A stretch of DNA of 64,000 nucleotides from Eupeodes corollae (taxonomy: Eukaryota > Arthropoda > Insecta > Diptera > Syrphidae), in NCBI RefSeq assembly GCF_945859685.1, contig NC_079149.1:59538991-59602990 (forward strand), read 5' to 3'. Below, piece by piece: positions 57,690 to 64,000 of the stretch. The translations under genes and the position numbers were made by a program. How positions within the stretch are numbered: position 1 is the first letter of the stretch; each line of letters opens with the position of its first letter. The notes beneath the pieces were generated by a model. It was given only the letters and a program-made list of their open reading frames with translations, was not told where the DNA came from and did not search any database.

Positions 57690-58550
57690 TAACGATTTAA
57701 ACAAGACAAAGTCACCCGCAGAGTTTTGGAAAGCCGCCAAATTTATCAACGGAAGAATTGCTACATCACTGAAAGCGTCTGAACTCAGTATTTATTTCAC
57801 GAAATTATTCAACGCGCCACAATTTGCGCCGCTTGCACTGTACGCAGTTCCGTATTTCAAAAATGAATTTCTTAATGCACCATTCTCGACTACTGAGCTA
57901 AAAACTGTAATTGAAAGTGCCAAAATGGGTAAGACTCCGGGTGAAGACCGAATTCCAGTAGAGTTTTTTAAGAACTGTTCCGTAGAATTCTTATCCTTAT
58001 TGACAGAGAAGTTCAACAGGATGTTTTTAGAGCTCAGACGTCCCTGAAAGCTTCAAGAGGTCAATAATATACCTCTTACACAAAAAAGGGTCTTATGATG
58101 TACCGGAAAATTATATTGCCATCGCCTTCTTGAATTCTTCCGTAAAGCTTTTCAGTACTCTAGTTTTTAATACTCGTAGGCTTACACATTGAACCGAAGA
58201 AAAGAAAATTCTAAATGCATTTCAAGCACGATTTAGAAAGACCTATTCGACCATAGACCAAGTATTCAGTTTGTTAAACATTGCCGAGAACTTCAAAAGA
58301 AGGAAACAAAACCTGTACGACTTTTTTGTAGATTTTCGAGCTACGTCTGATTCTATCGCCCGTGAAGCGCTTTTTTATAAGTTGTATAAGCTTGGAGTAT
58401 CGAGTAAAGTGGTTACCCTTGTCAGAGCGATGTATGAAAATAATAACCTTCGTATGAAGAGTTTTCAATAGAATTGGAGTTTAACAAGGCTGTGTCCTGT
58501 GTGTTGAGCCCACTACTATTTGTTTTGTTTATTAATGATATCGAGTTTTG
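57690..58550 (+). pseudogene. LINE reverse transcriptase, frameshifted
   Basis: Pieces in shifting frames: TKSPAEFWKAAKFINGRIAT, ESAKMGKTPGEDRIPVEFFK (motif 0/1 region, normally KxxGxDxIPxE), NAFQARFRKTYSTIDQVFSL (GFRxxxSTxDQ), NLYDFFVDFRATSDSI (motif A, FVDFRAAFDS; first D kept), LGVSSKVVTLVRAMYENN and SPLLFVLFINDIE. The catalytic YADD box would follow but the sequence changes at about 58550. Confidence 0.8.
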
Positions 58551-59399
58551 CGCCTGGCCAGACTTCTCCCAGCATGCCCGACAGCAAGCGTATAGAGATC
58601 ACGCGACCTCTGATCGTTACAAGCGATGAGTTTGACATGACCTTGATGCCAACCCCAATCGCTTTTTACTGGTGGTGGACCCGGATGCTCTCTCATGACT
58701 TTGAGAAAGCCAGCCGAGAGCCCCAGTTTCACCATCTGCCAACGGTCAGAAGTAATCGTGCCATCAATATTGCTCCTATCAATGACCGCGACTATGATCT
58801 TTTTAGGCACTTTAAGTACATCACTAAATGGTTTAGTGAGAGGTGCTCTGGCGATGTTGGGAGTGCTGGTGTTCTGACCCTTTGGGCTTTTTAGGGACGG
58901 GAGTGGGCTCCTCCAAAGACCTATGTCGTTTTGACGTGGAGTCATAGCTACTAGTTTTATCTAGAATGGATTTAGCCCACTCCTGCCTCTTGCTAATAAT
59001 GGGATTACTTTCATCCCCCAATGTTGAACCAGAGGATTTTAGAATCCTCATCGCATAGGGCCGTTGGTTATAGGAGCTCCTAGGAGCATTCTGGAGAGGT
59101 TTTCTCTCTTTGGTAGTGGAAGTCACGAACTTTCCACTACCGACCTGAGAAAGCGTTTTAGTCAGTGATACATCCTTTACCATACCGGAAAATGGGCAGT
59201 GACTTGGCACAAGCCCTTCTCCGGTGTTTGGCAAAGAAGTAACGACAGCCGACGTTGCCGCCGAACTGCCGCCCGGTGTAGATGGAACCTGTACTGCACA
59301 CGTAGAAGGGTAGTGACTTGGCCCAATCCCTTCTCCGATGTTTGGCACAGGTGCAACGACAGCCAAAGTTGCCGCCCGGTGTAGCTGGAGTACCGGCAC
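58532..59399 (-). pseudogene. LINE ORF1 with DUF4780-like domain
   Basis: An upstream frame (59399-58833) is rich in S, T, P and K with a nuclear-signal-like VPKKPKG. An overlapping second frame (to 58532) reads KIIVAVIDRSNIDGTITSDR, WQMVKLGLSAGFLKVM, GPPPVKSDWGWHQGHVKLIA and CNDQRSRDLY. The latter matches the DUF4780 fold found in ORF1 of I/Loa-type insect LINEs (VAVID ... ISxDRW ... GPPPxF ... GVKVIACxDxxS). A single frameshift joins them. ORF1 proteins bind LINE RNA. Confidence 0.7.
59194..59390 (-). repeat. 114-bp (38-codon) tandem duplication in ORF1
   Basis: GGGCAGTGACTTGGCACAAG at 59194 and GGGTAGTGACTTGGCCCAAT at 59308 start two diverged units 114 bp apart. In protein, NTGEGLVPSHCPF and NIGEGIGPSHYP alternate. 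In-frame, so it lengthens the low-complexity N-terminal region. Confidence 0.8.
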
Positions 59400-59882
59400 C
59401 GGTTTGACGTTTTTGCTTCGGGTTTAGTTTTTGTTTTTGTGTTTGTATATACATTTGGATTCCCACGAATAGGCGAAGTAAAAAGGGGGGTTCTATCTGT
59501 GCAGAGATTCGCTTACACAGATAAGGCTAGCTAATCCGGATGCCGCCTGGTATCCGGATACTCCGTTAACGACTGAGCTATTTTTAGAAATTGGGCCCTC
59601 AGCCTGGCTGATCATCGGCACGGGTCGTATAACACCTTAGATCCAGCCCAATTGGGAAGTTAAAGGGAGGGATATGTATTGGAAAAGGAGAGACGAACAG
59701 CAATTAAGCCATTAGCATCCCAGGAAGGAAACAGGGTATTGACAGACAGTGATGCACTATACAGTCAGGGAATAAGGAGCCATCAGCCAACATAGTAGAA
59801 CAAAGCCGATGTAGGAGGTGGTAAGGATTGGGAAGGGGAGGGGCGAGCGACCTTTAGTTTGGAGAAATAATTCCCGAGAATC

Positions 59883-60619
59883 ATTGACCTTACTCAGCTT
59901 CTACAACTCGACAAGTTCGATGCTCAGGTAGAGTACAAATACTTAGGGGTCTTATAACATCTAACCTCAACATAAAAAAGCATTTTGAGTCCAACCTAGT
60001 GGAATCGAAAAGAGCAGTTTCTTCTGTGTGGAAACGCTTCATCGATAATAAAGGTATCGAGCATAGTTCAAAGCTAAACATTTTTCATGCGACAGCAGCT
60101 TCTATGCTTTATTGCGTGCAAGTCTGGGGATATTGTCAATACGAGGAGGTGGAAAGGTTCCTCAGGTATTTCTTAAAGCGCATTTTTCGGCTACCGATTT
60201 GCACTCCTACTTATATTCTACATTTGGAAAAAACTGAACCTCCATTGTTCTTAAGGACCTTAAAGCTGCATTTTGACTACATTATTAAAGTGATGGAAAT
60301 GGACGAAAAAAGATTGCCGAGACAAGTACTTAAAAAAATTTTGTCACCCAGGGGTAATTTAGTCAAAAAGTGGGAGAATTTGGCTCTTAGCTTGGGTGAA
60401 AGTATCAAATTTTTACCCTGTATAAGCCTTTCAGACCTAAAAGACAATTTTAAAACAACAATAGAGAAGTTAAGCTATGTCGTGTATAGAATTTTTAAAG
60501 AGGAAGCTCAATCTTCGCAACATAGAATGATTTACAGTCAACTAAATTTAGATCCTCAAGAACGAACATACCTCCTTAACCGTTTCCCCATAAGTATGAT
60601 AAATGTTATACTTTTTTAA
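59883..60619 (+). pseudogene. LINE ORF2 C-terminal region (longest intact frame)
   Basis: 206-codon open frame from 59999 continuing a broken one with EYKYLGV. Visible: VESKRAVSSVWKRF, CVQVWGYCQYEEVERFLRYF, LKRIFRLPICTPTYILHLEK and PPLFLRTLKLHFDYIIKVM. This is the post-RT region of an APE-type LINE. The intact 206 codons contrast with the decayed RT upstream. Confidence 0.75.
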
Positions 60620-60899
60620 GTTAGAGACGAACTTTAAATTTTGTACGGCATCGACCAGATCTGTCGATCGTATGCGACCTTTGCAATCTTAATGAGAGAG
60701 AAGATGTACACCACTTCATTGCAAGATATCCTGTTTTCATAGAGTTTCTAATAAAATATTTTGGAGCACATGTGATGGAATTGGGCGAAAAATTCGAAGT
60801 TCTGAATGGAAAAGTAGGCTGGAAAACTATATATAAATATATTACAACCACATTGCGCCATAGACAACGTATCCGCCAAGAAGTTTTTTAATTAAACAA

Positions 60900-61555
60900 C
60901 TTGGTTAATTATAAAATTAAACTTAAATACATTGTCAATCTGGTAGACCTCTTCTATCCAAACCATATTTAACTTGTGAGTATATTATGATAATTGTTAA
61001 CTTTAAAAACATTTTTAAAATTAAGTTTTTCTAACTCAAAACTAAAACTTATCTTGAAATGTTGAAAAAGTTCAATTAGACACTACATTCATTAGCATTG
61101 TTCTGAAGAACAACCTTTAATATAACACTTTGACATTTGTAGATGTCAGAAAAGGTGCAAATAAATGTATGCTTTTTTAAATAGATGTCATTTGTAAAAA
61201 AACATGGCGACCTTCATGAATGATTTTTTAATACCGTTACCCCTTATTACAAAGAAATTATTGTTTAAGAACAAAGATGGAAACGTGAACGCTCTTATAC
61301 AAATTTACTGGTTTGGGGTTCGAAGAGGAAGGATTTTTAACACAATTGATCTTAATGTTTGCAAAGTTGATGTAAAGAAAAAATCAATACAAAATAATTC
61401 AATTCAAAATGTATTATTATTTGTATTCAATTTTTTAACAGATGAGCGCATAACATGTGGAAGTGAAACTTATAAATGATCGATTAGTTTAAAATCCTCA
61501 AAGCATAATATTTATTATTTTGAATTATATATACTTTTAATTTCAATTTAATTTA
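60900..61555. other. Unrecognised; 91-codon frame 61204-61479 of unknown nature
   Basis: The plus frame starts MATFMNDFLIPLPLITKKLL and is lysine- and isoleucine-rich. No family recognised; chance opening in AT-rich sequence is likely. Confidence 0.3.
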
Positions 61556-61562
61556 GCAATAA

Positions 61563-62000
61563 TCAGTGTAAAATATTTTTGGTTAACCTGTCATTCAATA
61601 ACACAAATAGGATCGACAATTTTCCTACACGCGAACAACCAAAACATAGCAATCCATGAGAAAAACATGGACTTTCCAAATCTAAACCACAAATGGGCAT
61701 TGTTTGGCCTTGATTCTTATTTCTAGACGTAACAAAAACTAAATGAATTGGAAACTGTAACCTTCTGAGGGGTATGGTAGAATCTGAAGGATTTACTGGA
61801 ATACGTGGCAACATGACCACTTTTTACTCTAAACTTTCCAGTTTGAATGGTTTAGTAATATTTCCAGTGATCTTTTTGATGACCAAACGTGTAGCTGTGC
61901 AGTGTGGATTCAACGCATGAAAATAATATTCAGGTGAACCAATCTTTAATCGAAGATTATGTGGTGGCATTCCAGGTACAACTAGTAAATTTAAAAATTC
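61563..62000 (-). pseudogene. Helitron Pif1-like helicase C-terminal fragment, second family
   Basis: The minus strand reads VVPGMPPHNLRLKIGSP near 61985, TATRLVIKKITGNITKPF, a stop, then MVMLPRIPVNPSDSTIPLRR, LQFPIHLVF, KNQGQTMPICG and CFSHGLLCFGCSRV. These are the same terminal helicase motifs as 50767-51240 (NKxQGQT, CFSHGQLYVxxSRV) but a different sequence. Rep domain absent. Confidence 0.8.
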
Positions 62001-62381
62001 AATAGAAAAATTTACAAGATTGATTTAAAAGACATCAAATCGCCTGGTATAACAACTGTTGTAATTGGAAGTTAATTCCGTCAACTTAAACATTTTTGGC
62101 TCCCAAAATAGCAATATGACTGAGCCAGTTATGATTTAAGTGATTACTCTGTATATCCGGAAAGATACTCTGAATCAATTCGTTTTTCCTTTTTTAACAC
62201 TACGCCAAAAGAATGTTTGTTATAGTAGAGCAAGGTATTAACCGATAAAGTCTGTCCAAAAAGTTTTATTTAATCTGACCTAGTTCTGTTTGATTCATAG
62301 TGGTTATGCTATTAAATTGTAGCTTATGCAAAAGGTTTGGAAGTTTGACAATGCGCCATCTATTGAATACTTATTCAAATT

Positions 62382-62476
62382 AGCTCCAAACGATAGATGG
62401 CAGATGTCTGCAAACGATAGATGGCAGATGTCTCCAAACGATAGATGGCAGAAGTCTGAATCTATCGTTTGGAGCT
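62382..62476. repeat. Hairpin enclosing a 24-bp tandem repeat
   Basis: AGCTCCAAACGATAGAT (62382-62398) is the exact reverse complement of 62460-62476. Between and including the left arm, CCAAACGATAGATGGCAGATGTCT-type units (24-25 bp) repeat three times. Confidence 0.9.
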
Positions 62477-62512
62477 GACAGATAATCGTGACCGACAAAT
62501 AATAGACAAATA

Positions 62513-62943
62513 TAGCACTATTCATATGAGCACGACCAACGAATGAACGAATATTCGTCGATTTTGACATTTCTTTCACATGAGAGTTTTTAATTCGTAG
62601 CGAATGAAGTTTGACTTTGACCACCGAAACCAAAATAAGAATGTTTTTTTTTGGGTTAAGTACACGCGATTATTTTATTCGTTGCGAGTGTGGATAATGT
62701 GGAACGCGAATAAAGTTTGACAGTTCGTATCCACTACAATTTTTTCGCGACGAATGAATTTGTTTTCTTAAATGTATTAATAATACGATATTGAAAAGTA
62801 AAAGTATGCATCATAAATCAAATAGAAACTATATTGCTATCGTTTTACTAAGAATTTGTGTTTAAATATGTCTTCAAACGTATATAAACTCACATTTTGT
62901 AATTCATTCATCGTTCGTTGGTCGCGCTCATGTGAACACTGCT
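62513..62943. mobile_element. MITE with imperfect terminal inverted repeats
   Basis: Left end AGCACTATTCATATGAGCAC then GACCAACGAATGAACGAAT; the right end, read inverted, is AGCAGTGTTCACATGAGCGC then GACCAACGAACGATGAAT. About 38 bp with a few mismatches. 430 bp long, no coding capacity. Internal AATAAAGTTTGACAGTTCG and GAATGAAGTTTGACTTTG repeat loosely. The CAGTGTTC start is hAT-like, but no 8-bp duplication is evident. Confidence 0.6.
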
Positions 62944-63207
62944 TAACTTGCAATAAAATAATATTGCGATCATAAACTGAGATGTAAGCTATCCTTACTT
63001 TCAAGTTGGATCAAACTGCACAAGGTGTACAAATTTGACTGAATTCGGTTACGCAGTTTAGGAGCCCATCGCAAACAATCATCGTGACACGTAATTTTAT
63101 ATATGAGATTGTGACGTTATAAAAATTGGGAAGTGCAAATAAATAATTAAAAAAAATAAATATCGAAGAACTGATAATTAAAAATATATGTCACCTCGAT
63201 TTCATTT

Positions 63208-64000
63208 AAAAAAAAGAGGCTGGGATGCGACCCACACTGATAACTTCCCATCCCGTCTGTCGATTTGTCTTGCTTAAAAGTTTGTCTATATGTACTAGTA
63301 TCAATTTTACAAAATTTGCGTACTATTTTTTGTAGATTTTATTTTTTATGAACAAAACGGACTGTTTGATTTTTATATAAAAATCATTGAATATTGAAAA
63401 CAATATTTTCTGTAAAATAAATAAGTTTGAAGCCAATATCTGAAATTTTTGAAAAGATATTTGAGTCGAAAATCAATGTTTACCAACTTTTGTTAAATTT
63501 TTTTAGGTTTTTAATTTTTTGTACAAAAACTGTCAATTCGATTTTATTCAAAATTTTACTGAATGTTGACAACAATATTTTTTGAAAGATAAAAGTAAAT
63601 TAAAGCCAACATCTCAAAGTTTTGAAGAGATATTTGAGTCGATATTCAATTTTTGCCAACTTTTGTTATTTTTTTTTTTTCAAAATCTTACTGCACTTTG
63701 AAGACAATAGTTTTTGAAAGATAAAAGTAAATTTAAGCCAATATCTCAAAGTTTTGAAAAGATATTTGAGTCGAAAATGAATTTTTATCAACTTTTATTA
63801 TTTTTTTTTAGGTTTTTATTTTTTGTAAAAAAACTGTCAATTCCATTTTTTTCAAAATTTTATCGAATGTTGAAAACAATATTTTTTATAAGATAAAATA
63901 AGTTTTAAGCCTAAATTTCAAGTTTTTAAAAAGATATTTGATTCGATATTCAATTTTTACCAACTTTGAGCCATGTTTTTTTAGATTTTTATTTTTTATA
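63208..64000 (-). repeat. Family A repeat, inverted, runs off the window
   Basis: Begins at its 3' end: A-run, GAGGCTGGGATGCGACCCAC, ACTGATAACTTCCCATCCCG, then at least four internal units (each with TTTTACCAACTTT and GATATTTGAGTCGA). The head lies beyond 64000. Confidence 0.88.

Larger units (their letters stand above)
58532..59880 (-). mobile_element. Antisense 5' part of another LINE (ORF1 and leader)
   Basis: Lies head-on within the LINE at 56985-60895 and lacks any 3' region: ORF2, tail and poly-A are absent. GC-richer than its surroundings. Leader sequence extends to about 59880, where the host LINE frame resumes (EYKYLGV near 59935). Borders are approximate and no target duplication is evident. 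Confidence 0.6.
56985..60895 (+). mobile_element. APE-type LINE, interrupted by antisense LINE sequence
   Basis: Order on the plus strand: endonuclease piece (SIDVLVIRDFNARVGQ near 57065-57115, where RDFN replaces GDFN), endonuclease end, RT, an interruption of about 1.3 kb, then the C-terminal region and a zinc-knuckle remnant (CDLCNLNEREDVHHFIARY near 60670-60730). Stops and frameshifts occur throughout. The clade was not recognised; no tail or target duplication found. Confidence 0.75.

Noticed and set aside
61204..61479. 91-codon frame starting MATFMNDF
   Set aside because: No recognisable family, AT-driven codon use; kept only as unassigned sequence.
62513..62943. hAT transposon with 8-bp target duplication
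   Set aside because: The flanking octamers (AAATATAG and CTTAACTT) do not match, so only a MITE of unknown superfamily is claimed.
56583..64000. FLVCR first coding exon
   Set aside because: No minus-strand frame with a start, an FLVCR-like N-terminus and a donor in the right phase was found; it is probably beyond the window.

Overview
The window is AT-rich eukaryotic nuclear DNA, almost certainly from a fly (Diptera). The reasons are a single host gene split by GT-AG introns, compact exons matching the insect FLVCR (SLC49 family) transporter, and insect-type transposons: RTE and CR1 LINEs, RNase-H-carrying I/Loa-type LINEs, Tc1-like, Helitron, piggyBac-like and Transib-like elements, and a tRNA-derived SINE. 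The species cannot be read from the sequence.

Host gene: nine consecutive coding exons of an FLVCR-type major facilitator transporter run on the minus strand (56582 down to 408). They splice in phase into about 428 residues, from the first membrane segment to the stop codon; the N-terminal exon(s) lie beyond the right edge. Exons 1-4 sit at 55800-56582 and exons 5-9 at 408-8188. They are separated by a 47.6-kb intron that holds most of the window's mobile DNA.

Layout: 1-407 is the 3' UTR and downstream, with a perfect 14-bp stem just after the stop. 0.7-6.6 kb is the last intron (SINE fragment, two I/Loa-type LINE copies). 8.2-55.8 kb is the giant intron: a mariner-like remnant, Jockey- and CR1-type LINE pieces, several copies of an AT-rich repeat called here family A (internal units of about 174 bp), a piggyBac-like remnant, a 5'-truncated LINE with perfect 12-bp target duplications (18.4-20.1 kb), an RTE LINE with an in-frame 93-bp triplication (25-28.2 kb), a run of three CR1 3' pieces (31.2-34 kb), SINEs, and a Helitron helicase fragment. 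At 46.0-49.7 kb lies a nested structure: a 1.66-kb Tc1-like transposon, with two small introns in its transposase, inserted in an element whose ends are CACAGTG heptamers followed by short spacers (22 and 12 nt) and A-tracts, flanked by 5-bp CGGCG duplications. That matches a Transib-type (RAG-related) transposon. 56.6-64 kb lies upstream of the first visible exon: a LINE interrupted by the antisense 5' part of another LINE (DUF4780-type ORF1), a second Helitron fragment, a hairpin minisatellite, a MITE and an inverted family A copy cut by the window edge.

No tRNA or rRNA gene, CRISPR array or bacterial gene was seen. Only the FLVCR exons look like host coding sequence; all other recognisable coding sequence is mobile-element derived and mostly broken. 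Family names rest on remembered motifs, not database searches.
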